Assembly: GCF_000621325.1 (NCBI RefSeq)
Contig: NZ_JHYQ01000014.1
Location: 57,227-121,226 of the forward strand
Direction: 5' to 3'
DNA length: 64,000 bases
DNA from: Thiothrix lacustris DSM 21227
GTDB lineage: Bacteria > Pseudomonadota > Gammaproteobacteria > Thiotrichales > Thiotrichaceae
Every line of letters begins with the position of its first letter. The stretch's first letter is position 1. Made by a program: the position numbers and the translations under genes. The notes under the pieces were generated by a model that was not told the DNA's origin, did no database searches, and was given only the letters and a program-made list of their open reading frames with translations. Below, in pieces: positions 25,824 through 34,160 of this stretch.

Positions 25824-27341
25824 ATGTCCCCAGCCGACAAACTGGCGCAATCCCTGAGCGCCTTGAAAGCATTGCAAGACCAACAGCGCGTTGGCATCCA
25901 AAGCAGCGAGCTAACCCGCACCCACCGCGAACGCCTGCTGCAACAAGGTTTCCTGCGCGAAGTCATGAAAGGCTGGTTCATTCCCACCCGCCCAGATGAA
26001 CGCCAAGGTGAAAGCACTTCTTGGTACGCTTCATTCTGGGGTTTCTGCCACGATTACCTGAATACCCGCTTCGGCACTGAATGGTGTTTGGGCGCAGAAC
26101 AATCCATCAGCCTGCACGTTGGCAACTGGACAATTCCCCCGCAATTGCTGGTACGTTCCCCCAAGGCAGGCAATAAGCCGACAGCACTCTTGCATGGCAC
26201 ATCATTGCTGGATTTGCGCTTGGAGATTCCCGCCCCGGCATACATCCAAACTCTTGACGGCATTCGCGTCATGCGGCTGGAAGTGGCACTCATCCAATGC
26301 TTACCGCGCCAGTTCAGCAGCAATCCGATTGAAATACGGGCAGCGTTGGCGATGTTGCCCGATGCGTCCAACCTGTTACGGCATTTGCTAGAAGGCGGTA
26401 ATAGTATCGTGGCGGGGCGTTTGGCTGGGGCATTCCGCAATATCGGGCGGGATGCCATCGCCGATAATCTGCTTGCCACCCTACGCAGCGCGGGTTACAG
26501 CGTCAGCGAGCAAGACCCGTTTGTGGATAAGCCCACGTTACCCTTGCAAAGCCGCAGCCATTCCCCCTACGTCAACCGCCTGCGCATGATGTGGCAGCAA
26601 TACCGCCAGCCTGTCATCGAGCATTTCAACGTTACCCCCAATCCAGTCACGGATGCGACAAGCTACCTGCAACACGTCGAAGAGGTGTATCTGACCGATG
26701 CTTACAACTCCCTCTCCATCGAAGGCTATCGAGTCAATACCCAACTGATTGAACAAGTACGTAGCGGGCAATGGAGTCCGCAAACCAATCCCACCGACCG
26801 CGAACATCTGGATGCGATGGCGGCACGGGGTTACTGGCAAGCCTTTCAAGCGGTCAAATACAGCGTTGCCAAGGTGTTACAGGGCGGAAATGCTGGTACG
26901 GTTGCCAGCCAGGATCTCGATACGTGGTATCGGGAACTGTTTGCCCCCAGCGTTACCGCCGGTATCCTGAGTGCTGTCAATTTGGCAGGCTACCGCAATC
27001 ACCCCGTTTACATCCGCCATTCCCAGCACGTCCCACCCAACCACGAAGCGGTACGCGAACTCCTGCCCGCCTTGTTTGAACTCATGGAAAATGAATCCGA
27101 ACCCGCCGTGAATGTGGTGCTGTCACACTTTTTCTTTGTCTACATCCACCCCTACATGGATGGCAACGGACGTTGCGGGCGTTTCCTGATGAATCTGATG
27201 ATGGCAGCAGGCGGCTACCCGTGGACTGTCGTTCCATTGGCAAAACGCGACGAATACATGGATGCACTGGAACAGGCTAGCGTTGGGCAAAACATTGTGC
27301 CGTTTACTAGCTTCATCGCGGAGTTAGCAGCAAACCAGTAG
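25824..27341 (+). CDS. Fic-domain protein (probable AMPylator) with long N-terminal region
   Basis: 505 residues. The C-terminal Fic core has HPYMDGNGRCGR at 442-453 (catalytic H442). The inhibitory motif S296-xxx-E300-G301 lies N-terminal to the core, the class II arrangement in which the glutamate blocks ATP binding. Residues 1-250 carry a winged-helix-like start (RTHRERLLQQGFLREVMKGWFIP) resembling AbiEi/transcriptional antitoxin regions. Fic enzymes transfer AMP to target proteins, often as toxins. No clear ribosome binding site is seen; the 24-bp repeats end 18 bases upstream. Confidence 0.86.
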   Translation: MSPADKLAQSLSALKALQDQQRVGIQSSELTRTHRERLLQQGFLREVMKGWFIPTRPDERQGESTSWYASFWGFCHDYLNTRFGTEWCLGAEQSISLHVGNWTIPPQLLVRSPKAGNKPTALLHGTSLLDLRLEIPAPAYIQTLDGIRVMRLEVALIQCLPRQFSSNPIEIRAALAMLPDASNLLRHLLEGGNSIVAGRLAGAFRNIGRDAIADNLLATLRSAGYSVSEQDPFVDKPTLPLQSRSHSPYVNRLRMMWQQYRQPVIEHFNVTPNPVTDATSYLQHVEEVYLTDAYNSLSIEGYRVNTQLIEQVRSGQWSPQTNPTDREHLDAMAARGYWQAFQAVKYSVAKVLQGGNAGTVASQDLDTWYRELFAPSVTAGILSAVNLAGYRNHPVYIRHSQHVPPNHEAVRELLPALFELMENESEPAVNVVLSHFFFVYIHPYMDGNGRCGRFLMNLMMAAGGYPWTVVPLAKRDEYMDALEQASVGQNIVPFTSFIAELAANQ

Positions 27342-27343
27342 AA

Positions 27344-27580
27344 ATGAGGACGCTATACTCACGACACAAAATCGAAGGCTTTGATGTCACTACGTTTTCT
27401 GGACACAACGAGCCGGAATGCTCGCCACTGTCATGCAACGCATTAGCGACTGATATTTCGGTCAACCAACATTGCCTGTTCAATACGTTTGCGGAAGCAA
27501 AAGAAGCCATAGAACGTGGATTTTTCAAGAATTCCGAACCGGGGCCGTACCGGATTTTCGCGGTTTACACGATTTTGTAA
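27344..27580 (+). CDS. Small conserved-looking protein after fic
   Basis: 78 residues beginning two bases after the fic stop, so probably translationally coupled. Features are SGHNEPECSPLSCNALA, HCLFNTFAEAKEAIERG and a C-terminal EPGPYRIFAVYTI. I believe similar small proteins exist in other bacteria but cannot name a family. Three cysteines could matter. It might modulate the Fic protein or be an unrelated island gene. Confidence 0.6.
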   Translation: MRTLYSRHKIEGFDVTTFSGHNEPECSPLSCNALATDISVNQHCLFNTFAEAKEAIERGFFKNSEPGPYRIFAVYTIL

Positions 27581-27943
27581 GGTAAACAGCGTGTTTCGGG
27601 TGTCGAAGAGGTTGATGTTGACGGTTATACACACGAATGCGGGCGTTATTAGTGAGTATTTTTTACTAACTTATGATAGAGTTTCAGGCAATTCGTCAAG
27701 CATTGACGACAACTCAACACACGCCATACCAATCATAACAACACGCGACTGACCCTATGCTGGTTTCGGCGCAGTAGGGCGGTAGCGTGTCAGCGATTCC
27801 TCGTATGGCAGCGGTGTATGTACGGCAGGCGTGAATCAGAAGACAGCAACGACAATCCCAGACTAGGCGGAATGCTAGGCGAACCATATCGGCAGTCTCT
27901 GCTTATTGGTTGAGCGGAGGCTGTATATTCTGATATTCCTGAA
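27581..27943. other. Gene-poor stretch
   Basis: About 360 bases with no supported gene. It contains a weak AT-rich inverted repeat TTAGT...ACTAA around 27650-27672. The short reading frames on either strand show no family features. Confidence 0.5.
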
Positions 27944-27969
27944 CGTCGAATAGTAAATTGTTAGAGTAT
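27944..27969. repeat. Left inverted repeat of cassette-like unit
   Basis: CGTCGAAT, a spacer, then TTGTTAGAGTAT. The reverse complement of 29167-29189 matches both blocks, 8 and 12 bases, with a 3-base difference in the spacer. GTTAGAG fits the integron core consensus GTTRRRY except for its last base. Confidence 0.8.
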
Positions 27970-27995
27970 AAATTCATACAATCATCACATAAAAC

Positions 27996-29165
27996 ATGAA
28001 AACTGAAGAAGAATTATTTAAATCATTGAATTTACGACTAAAGGATTTCAAGCCTGATGATGAAGCCAATAAACATTGGTCAGATCCGAACGCAGGAACA
28101 GCCGTCAAGGTAAAGGAAAAACCTCCTCCGTATATAGTCTTTATTATATTTATTCATTTAAAAAAATACGACTTCGGTGGAAGATGGGAAAAAGTTGCTT
28201 GGGAAATACCCATAAAATATAAAAATATTCCTATGATGTTGACGCATAAAAAATTTGGATTTTCTATACGCACACTCACCAATAAAGAAGAACATGCAAA
28301 ATTAGCTCAAGAAGCAATATATAAAATCAACAAAACAATTCCTGTAGCTGAACAACTCATAGAACCACTAATAAAATCTCAAGTCGATAATGGAGCAATT
28401 ACATTAGCTAATGATTATAATTTTCTTAGGTCAAGATATAAGTATTTTCGAGAGAAAGCTATCGAACACTTAAGAAAAGAAATTTATGGAGATGATGAGT
28501 CACAAAAACATTACGAAGAAGCTATGGAAGAATATCGAAAATCAGGGTCAATAGAAATTGACTTTAGAGTTATGAAAGGAAAGGCTTCCAGTTATATTGC
28601 AGCAATGACTGATGCCTATTACAGTTTGCTTGAGCACATTTTTGTATTAATAAGACCATTTCATAAAAATGAAAAAAACAGCATACCTCTATCTAAATTC
28701 ATAGGACTAAACTGGAGCGAGAAATATAAAATACTCTTTGATGTAAAAGATAGCAAAGCCAAAAAACAGCTAGATGTTCTTCAAAAAATTAAAGAAATAT
28801 ATAGAAACCCCTTAGCACATGGTAATTTTCGCAAAGAAGGATATTCATTATATATCCATTTTCCTCGTGTGGGTGCTATACCTATGAAATTAACACAAGC
28901 TGATTCCATAGAATATTTCTCATTCTACGACACGAAAGAAACGGAACTAGATTTCATATGCAATAGCTTTGATGAATTTGATTCTTTCTTAGAAGAAGGA
29001 AGTGCAAAGTACGGAATGATATACATAAAAAGAGAACTAGATGTTTTTTACGATGATAAAAATAGAAAGCGTTATCAGGCAGCGATGAGTTCTGAGAAAA
29101 AATTTATTGCGTTGGTTGAGAAAATGATACGTGATTCTGAAAACGCAAAAAACATGGATTGGTAA
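27996..29165 (+). CDS. AT-rich HEPN-like protein, cassette borne
   Basis: 389 residues, much richer in A+T, Lys, Ile and Asn than all neighbours, which points to transfer. R270-NPLA-H275 is an R-x4-H motif of the HEPN ribonuclease type, placed after a helical region as in HEPN domains (YIAAMTDAYYSLLEHIFVLIRP precedes it). The N-terminal 120 residues look like a separate alpha/beta domain. HEPN proteins often serve as toxins or defence RNases. The gene starts 36 bases inside the left inverted repeat and ends two bases before the right one. Confidence 0.68.
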   Translation: MKTEEELFKSLNLRLKDFKPDDEANKHWSDPNAGTAVKVKEKPPPYIVFIIFIHLKKYDFGGRWEKVAWEIPIKYKNIPMMLTHKKFGFSIRTLTNKEEHAKLAQEAIYKINKTIPVAEQLIEPLIKSQVDNGAITLANDYNFLRSRYKYFREKAIEHLRKEIYGDDESQKHYEEAMEEYRKSGSIEIDFRVMKGKASSYIAAMTDAYYSLLEHIFVLIRPFHKNEKNSIPLSKFIGLNWSEKYKILFDVKDSKAKKQLDVLQKIKEIYRNPLAHGNFRKEGYSLYIHFPRVGAIPMKLTQADSIEYFSFYDTKETELDFICNSFDEFDSFLEEGSAKYGMIYIKRELDVFYDDKNRKRYQAAMSSEKKFIALVEKMIRDSENAKNMDW

Positions 29166-29166
29166 A

Positions 29167-29189
29167 ATACTCTAACAACTCATTCGACG
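29167..29189. repeat. Right inverted repeat of cassette-like unit
   Basis: ATACTCTAACAA followed by CTC and ATTCGACG; reverse complement of the left repeat at 27944-27969. CTCTAAC is the exact complement of GTTAGAG at the left end. Confidence 0.8.
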
Positions 29190-29260
29190 ACGGACGCGGT
29201 GACAGCCCGCGATTCTTAACAGCCTACTCCCCGCCGCGCCCGTCATGCTGGACGTTGAGG
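29170..29260. other. Integron attC-like recombination site
   Basis: The site runs from CTCTAACAACTCATTC to GTTGAGG. Its arms GACGGACGCGG (29189-29199) and CCGCGCCCGTC (29234-29244) pair with one mismatch around a 34-base loop. The outer boxes (CTCTAAC as R'', GTTGAGG as R') and the TAACAACTCATTC context resemble attC sites of gammaproteobacterial integron cassettes. Such a site directly after the HEPN-like gene would make the gene a mobile cassette. No integrase gene is in the window. Confidence 0.6.
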
Positions 29261-29319
29261 CTGTAGAAAAACGTTGCCCCACCAAGCCTTGGCAATGCAC
29301 CTTAACCCACCATATCCCT

Positions 29320-29478
29320 TCACCCTGCCATCATCCCCAACGGCACTGCCCACACCTTCACCCCATCACTCTCCCCAAACGGCAACACCCGTTCCCCGCC
29401 ATACAACACAATCCCCTGTACCACCCGCCCCGAATTCTGCCCTATAAAGTAGCTGATATGCCGGAAATCCGCCGGGGT
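29320..29478 (-). pseudogene. Second copy of DUF4143 ATPase 3' end
   Basis: The last 52 codons of a DUF4143-type ATPase, open in frame to the same stop (ISYFIGQNSGRVVQGIVLYG and later VWAVPLGMMAG). It matches 30034-30192 with 8 differences over about 161 bases. Nothing upstream of it on the minus strand continues the gene. It is a remnant of a paralogue or of a duplication event. Confidence 0.85.
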
Positions 29479-29586
29479 AATAAATCACTTGTCTCCCAAT
29501 GCCATTGGTTGGCACAATAGCCAACATCCCTATTTTTTCAACGATATAGACACATTAATCGAAGACTTTTTGCTAGAGGTGGACAA

Positions 29587-29952
29587 ATGGAAAAGCGTAC
29601 ATTAACCATCACATTGCAACCTGATTGGAAAGCTGCACTGCGTGCAGCAGGAAAAGCCGCACAGCGCGGAGGATACCAAGGTGAATTTCTTAATTTTGAG
29701 TCACCCGGCATCTTTTTTTCCCGCCTGAGCGAACGCCGCTGGGCAATCATCAATGCCCTACAGGTGACGGGTACAATGGGAGTGCGAGAACTGGCACGGC
29801 ATCTACAACGGGATGTGAAGCGCGTCCATGAAGATGCTCAGGCGTTGGTTGAATTGGGCTTGATTGAGCGTGACACCAAAGGCTCATTGACCTGCCCTTA
29901 TGCGGATATTCATGTTGATATGCACATCGCTCCCAATTTACAAGCAGCATAA
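29587..29952 (+). CDS. HVO_A0114-like winged-helix regulator, probable antitoxin
   Basis: 121 residues: an N-terminal arm and a winged helix (about 45-110; FFSRLSERRWAIINALQ, MGVRELARHLQRDVKRVHEDAQALVELGLIER). Proteins of this type serve as antitoxins, for example TumA with TumE. A frame open across its start (about 29480-29608) ends FLLEVDKWKSVH and overlaps its first codons, the position where a TumE-like toxin would end, but no intact toxin is present. It lies between the two copies of the DUF4143 gene 3' end. Confidence 0.78.
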   Translation: MEKRTLTITLQPDWKAALRAAGKAAQRGGYQGEFLNFESPGIFFSRLSERRWAIINALQVTGTMGVRELARHLQRDVKRVHEDAQALVELGLIERDTKGSLTCPYADIHVDMHIAPNLQAA

Positions 29953-30033
29953 AAACTCACTGAGTCACCACGATGGCAACGTCGGGAAGAATCCGAGCCT
30001 AATCCCTATTCTTCCCTGACTCGCTGTTTATCT

Positions 30034-30770
30034 TCACCCCGCCAACATCCCCAACGGCACTGCCCACAACCTCACCCCATCACTCTCCCCAAACGGCAAC
30101 ACCCGTTCCCCGCCATACAACACAATCCCCTGTACCACCCGCCCCGGATTCTGCCCGATAAAGTAGCTGATATACCGGAAATCCGCCAGGGTCACGCTAT
30201 GCGCCGCCTTCACCTCCAGCAACACCAGCCCTTTGCCGTTATCCAGCACGAAGTCGATTTTCTTGCCATCGCTGGTGCGGTAAAAGCTCAAATCCACCGG
30301 CTGCGCCGCGTAAGTATTCGCCTTCACCAATTCACTCAACACAAACGTTTCATACACCGCTCCGCGCTGGCTGGATTGCTGCAAATCCTCCGCGCTACTG
30401 AGCTTGAGCAAATGGCACAAAATGCCGCTATCGAGCATGAACACCTTGGGCATTTTCACCAGCCGTTTCGCCGCATTGTTGAACCACGGTTTGAGCAACG
30501 CAATCTGGTAGGTGTGCTTGAGAATGCCGAGGTAATTATCCAGCGTTTTATTGTCAAGCTGGCAATCCCGAGCCAGATCAGCCTTGTTGAGCAGATTGGC
30601 ACTGCGCAACGCCAGCGACAGGTACAGGCGCATAAAGCCATCGAGATTGCGGATATTGCCCATGTCGTGCAAATGGCGCTCAATGTAGGTGCGAATGTAC
30701 GAACTGAACCACAACATGCGCGTTTTAGCGTATGCAATCGTCTGTACTTCGGGAAAACCACCTGTAAATC
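30034..30770 (-). pseudogene. N-terminally truncated DUF4143 AAA+ ATPase
   Basis: The frame carries the DUF4143 half of an ATPase: GGFPEVQ, then FSSYIRTYIERH, LDNKTLDNYLGILKHTYQIALL and the nuclease-like FYRTSDGKKIDFVLD with LLEVKAAH. Homology begins near 30770, upstream of the first ATG at 30717, and a stop in frame lies just before it. The Walker A/B ATPase half, about 180 residues, is missing. A shortened protein from 30717 (227 residues) could still be made, but as a family member it is broken. Confidence 0.75.
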
Positions 30771-30814
30771 TAAGGATTATAATCCATTAATTTACAGGAA
30801 CAATGACCTTCTAT

Positions 30815-31603
30815 CTACCTACCCCACTGCAAACGCCGCGTCAACAAGCCTCCCAACAGAAGCAATATCGGCCAATCTGTAGCGCCAGCTCCACTGCTAG
30901 TGGCAGCAGATTCATCGTACACATCAAATTGCGTACCCGTATCGAGTTCCACTCCCGGCATTAGCGGAATGCCAGGAACGTCGATGGTTTGCCCCCAGAA
31001 ATCCGTGATCCGAAAATCGTAAGGCCCAATCCCCAAACCACTGGGCGCAACAAAGTAATTGTGTGCTTCCCGCGCGATGGTCGTGTAGGCATTGCCAGAA
31101 CCAGCAGTGCGTGCTTCCAGTTTTGCAATCGGATAAAGGTGGTCGCGCACCTGCACCGCCATCCACCATTGACTGGAACTTTCCTCCACATAGAGCTTGA
31201 GGTTGCCGACTTGATCGTTGGCGACATAATGCCAACTGATCGGAATAATACCCGTGTCAAGATTAGCAATCTGCGCAAAAGCATCCTGATCAAGATCGAC
31301 ATTGCCGGGCGCACATTCAGGGCACTGATCATCAACCCGCACCGTGACGCTCAGCCCAGAATCCTTATTGGTTATCTGGATAAGCCCGCCACAGGCTGCC
31401 GAATTGGCATAGTCGCTTGCATTCATCGCCGCCGTCAGGGTGGTAGTGGGAACCGGCAGGCTGCAATTGCCCCCGCCACTATAGCCATAGAAAGTGCCTT
31501 GGCCAGTATGCGTACTACTGTCGGCATAAGCACTGCCACCAGAAGCCAGTAGCAGCAGTGCGCAACTGATGCGCATAGAATGGTGAAAAATAGAAATAGT
31601 CAT
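30815..31603 (-). CDS. Secreted bacterial expansin-like protein
   Basis: 262 residues: signal peptide (ISCALLLLASGGSAYA), a double-psi beta-barrel (about 33-130; GQGTFYGYSGGGNCSLP, VRVDDQCPECAPGNVDLDQDAF with the catalytic-like Asp), and a second beta-sandwich domain (about 130-225; SSSQWWMAVQVRDHLYPI). This is the two-domain architecture of EXLX1-type expansins, which loosen cellulose or peptidoglycan. The tail GAGATDWPILLLLGGLLTRR looks like a GlyGly-CTERM-type sorting signal. Convergent or same-strand partners are absent; divergent from xoxF with about 200 bases between. Confidence 0.83.
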   Translation of the reverse strand: MTISIFHHSMRISCALLLLASGGSAYADSSTHTGQGTFYGYSGGGNCSLPVPTTTLTAAMNASDYANSAACGGLIQITNKDSGLSVTVRVDDQCPECAPGNVDLDQDAFAQIANLDTGIIPISWHYVANDQVGNLKLYVEESSSQWWMAVQVRDHLYPIAKLEARTAGSGNAYTTIAREAHNYFVAPSGLGIGPYDFRITDFWGQTIDVPGIPLMPGVELDTGTQFDVYDESAATSSGAGATDWPILLLLGGLLTRRLQWGR

Positions 31604-31801
31604 GGTCAGTCAACTCCCTTCAACGATGCCATGACTCAGTATAGTTGTGGTTGACACCGTTAGTCCCCTCATCTACCCAACTTGCCCAACCTTTTTCCAA
31701 CCTGCTCTTCATTAAGCTGTTTTCCAGTACCTGTAGTGGCATAGGAGGCTGTTACGGGGTCAACCTAGATATTTGCTTTAGCTGGAGAGGAGAATCCCCC
31801 C

Positions 31802-33559
31802 ATGAAACAAGAGCGTACCTTCCGTAAACTGTTGCTGGTACTGACCGTCAGTTGTGCCTTTAGTAGCCCGCTAGCCCATGCCGTCGTGACCGACCAAGAC
31901 ATTGCTGACGATGCCAAAACCACCAATGATGTCGTGAGCTACGGCATGGGCTTGCAAGGCCAACGTTTCAGCACGCTGGACAAGCTGAATACCGAGACGG
32001 TGAAAAACCTCACTCCCGCCTTCGTGCTGTCTTACGGCGATGAAAAGCAACGCGGTCAGGAAGCGCAACCCTTGGTGCATAACGGTAAAATCTTCGTCAC
32101 CGCCTCTTATTCCCGCGTATTCGCTGCCGATGCCAAAACCGGCGAAGAAATCTGGCAATACGACCACCGCTTACCCGAAGGTATTATGCCCTGCTGCGAC
32201 GTGGTAAACCGGGGCGGCGCGTTATACGACAACTTGTTCATTTTCTCCACCCTCGACGCACAACTGGTTGCCCTCGATCAGGACACCGGCAAAGTCGTCT
32301 GGAAAGAAAAAATGGAAGACTTCAAAGCCGGTTATTCCAACACAGCCGCGCCTATCGTGGTGAAAGGCATGGTCATTACGGGCGTCTCCGGCGGTGAATT
32401 CGGCGTGGTGGGTAAAGTCGAAGCGCGGGATGCCAAAACCGGCAAACTGATCTGGTCACGCCCCACCGTGGAAGGCCACATGGGTACACTCAACGGCCAA
32501 GACAACGGCATTACCGGCGAAACCAACAAATCTTGGCCGGGCGACCTGTGGAAAACCGGCGGTGCGGCGACGTGGTTAGGCGGTACTTACGACGCTGAAA
32601 CCGACAGCCTGTTCTTCGGCACGGGCAACCCTTCGCCTTGGAATTCGCATTTACGCCCCGGCGATAACCTGTATTCCTCCTCCGTTCTCGCCATCAATCC
32701 TGCGGATGGCAAAATCAAATGGCACTACCAGTGGACACCACACGACGGTTGGGACTTTGACGGCGTAAACGAATTCGTTCCCTTCGATCTGAAAAAAGAC
32801 GATGGCACGGTCGTTAAAGCGGGTGGTCATGCTGACCGTAACGGCTTCTTCTACGTCTTGGATCGTACTAACGGCAAGCTGATCAATGCCACCCCATTCG
32901 TCAACAAAATTACGTGGGCAAAAGGCATTGATCTGAAAACCGGTCGCCCTGAATACGACGACACTAACCGTCCGGGCGCCCCGGGCAGCGAAGCCAAAGG
33001 CACATCCGTGTTCTCCGCCCCGTCCTTCCTCGGCGGCAAAAACTGGATGCCGATGGCGTACAACCCCGGCACAGACCTGTTCTACGTCCCCGCCAACGAA
33101 TGGGGCATGGACATCTGGAACGAGCCGATCAGCTACAAAAAAGGCGCGGCTTACTTAGGTGCTGGCTTCACCATCAAGCCATTGAACGACGATTACATCG
33201 GCGCATTACGGGCGATGGATCCGAAAACCGGCAAAATCGTGTGGGAAGCGAAAAACAAAGCACCTCTCTGGGGCGGCGTACTGACCACGGCAGGCAATCT
33301 GGTCTTCACGGGTACACCCGAAGGCTACCTGAAAGCGTTTGATGCCAAAACAGGCGCAGAACTGTGGAAATTCCAAACAGGTTCCGGTGTCGTTGGCTGC
33401 CCAACCACGTGGGAACAGGATGGCGAACAGTTCGTCGCCGTGCCTTCCGGCTGGGGTGGTGCTGTGCCTCTGTGGGGTGGTGAAGTCGCCAAGACCGTCA
33501 AACACCTCAACCAAGGTGGCAGTCTGTGGGTATTCAAACTGCCTAAAACAACCTCTTAA
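31802..33559 (+). CDS. xoxF: Lanthanide-type PQQ methanol dehydrogenase XoxF
   Basis: 585 residues with a signal peptide and eight-bladed propeller motifs ([10 protein letters not shown], repeated DAKTGK(L/I)(I/V)W). The vicinal disulfide C131-C132 (MPCCDV) is present. W317-D318-F319-D320 carries the catalytic Asp plus the extra Asp two residues on that XoxF uses to bind a lanthanide; calcium-dependent MxaF has Ala there. The periplasmic enzyme oxidises methanol and passes electrons to the cytochrome encoded next. GGAGAGGAG lies upstream of the ATG. No pqq biosynthesis genes are in the window. Confidence 0.93.
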   Translation: MKQERTFRKLLLVLTVSCAFSSPLAHAVVTDQDIADDAKTTNDVVSYGMGLQGQRFSTLDKLNTETVKNLTPAFVLSYGDEKQRGQEAQPLVHNGKIFVTASYSRVFAADAKTGEEIWQYDHRLPEGIMPCCDVVNRGGALYDNLFIFSTLDAQLVALDQDTGKVVWKEKMEDFKAGYSNTAAPIVVKGMVITGVSGGEFGVVGKVEARDAKTGKLIWSRPTVEGHMGTLNGQDNGITGETNKSWPGDLWKTGGAATWLGGTYDAETDSLFFGTGNPSPWNSHLRPGDNLYSSSVLAINPADGKIKWHYQWTPHDGWDFDGVNEFVPFDLKKDDGTVVKAGGHADRNGFFYVLDRTNGKLINATPFVNKITWAKGIDLKTGRPEYDDTNRPGAPGSEAKGTSVFSAPSFLGGKNWMPMAYNPGTDLFYVPANEWGMDIWNEPISYKKGAAYLGAGFTIKPLNDDYIGALRAMDPKTGKIVWEAKNKAPLWGGVLTTAGNLVFTGTPEGYLKAFDAKTGAELWKFQTGSGVVGCPTTWEQDGEQFVAVPSGWGGAVPLWGGEVAKTVKHLNQGGSLWVFKLPKTTS

Positions 33560-33572
33560 CCCCGACAACGCG

Positions 33573-33594
33573 GGCGGGGTGCAACCACCCCGCC
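33573..33594 (+). promoter_or_regulatory. Intercistronic hairpin between xoxF and xoxG
   Basis: Perfect 9-bp stem GGCGGGGTG/CACCCCGCC with a CAAC tetraloop, 13 bases after the xoxF stop and without a T-run. Likely protects the abundant xoxF mRNA or attenuates read-through rather than terminating. Confidence 0.6.
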
Positions 33595-33635
33595 ACAACG
33601 CGGAATGGGCTTTTCTTTGATCGAAGGTATGTACT

Positions 33636-34109
33636 ATGCAAATCGCAACACGTTCTGTTTCCGCTGCACTGGCAGCTTTAGCATTGGTTGCTGCCACCAA
33701 TGCGTTTGCCCACGGTGATGTCACCCCACAAGCCATTGATATTTCAGGCATTGAACCACTTAAAGACAGTGCGATATGGGAGGAAACCAACCCGTATTCT
33801 GGTAACGAAAGGGCGGCTGAAATCGGGCATCACGCCTTCGCCCAAAACTGCGCCCGTTGCCACGGCATCGACGGTGTTTCGGGTGGCATTGCCCCTGATT
33901 TACGCGAAACCCTCCCGTTGGGTGCAGAAGGCGATGAAATTTTCAAAGAACGCATGATCAATGGCGCAATCCGCAACGGCGTCACCTACATGCCCAAATT
34001 TGACGGCATTGTGGCTCAGGAAGGTCTGTGGGCAATCCGCTCATGGCTGGAAACCGTTTCGGTCGATGCGCCCCCCAAAGACGCCGCCAAACCAGAAGAA
34101 AAAAAATAG
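33636..34109 (+). CDS. xoxG: Cytochrome c, methanol dehydrogenase electron acceptor XoxG
   Basis: 157 residues with a signal peptide (AALALVAATNAFA) and one haem site C72-ARC75-H76; the axial Met is probably in YMPKF. The C-terminus is Lys/Glu/Pro-rich. Position directly after xoxF and the single-haem periplasmic layout identify it as the cognate acceptor, which would pass electrons on toward the terminal oxidase. Confidence 0.9.
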   Translation: MQIATRSVSAALAALALVAATNAFAHGDVTPQAIDISGIEPLKDSAIWEETNPYSGNERAAEIGHHAFAQNCARCHGIDGVSGGIAPDLRETLPLGAEGDEIFKERMINGAIRNGVTYMPKFDGIVAQEGLWAIRSWLETVSVDAPPKDAAKPEEKK

Positions 34110-34117
34110 TCGTTATG

Positions 34118-34138
34118 CCCCTCCCCAAGAGGGGTTTT
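34118..34138 (+). terminator. Weak terminator or attenuator between xoxG and xoxJ
   Basis: Stem CCCCTC/GAGGGG with a CCCAA loop followed by TTTT. The short T-run suggests partial termination, which would lower expression of xoxJ and later genes relative to xoxFG. Confidence 0.6.
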
Positions 34139-34160
34139 CTCATGCAGAGGAGGATACACC

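Noticed and set aside
27585..27620. Similarity to the start of alkB on the minus strand (NINLFDTRN against NLDLFNTPP)
   Set aside because: Only about ten residues and no continuation; not enough for a pseudogene.
29245..29520. Plus-strand 91-residue frame
   Set aside because: It runs antisense over the DUF4143 remnant, which explains its Pro/His-rich sequence.
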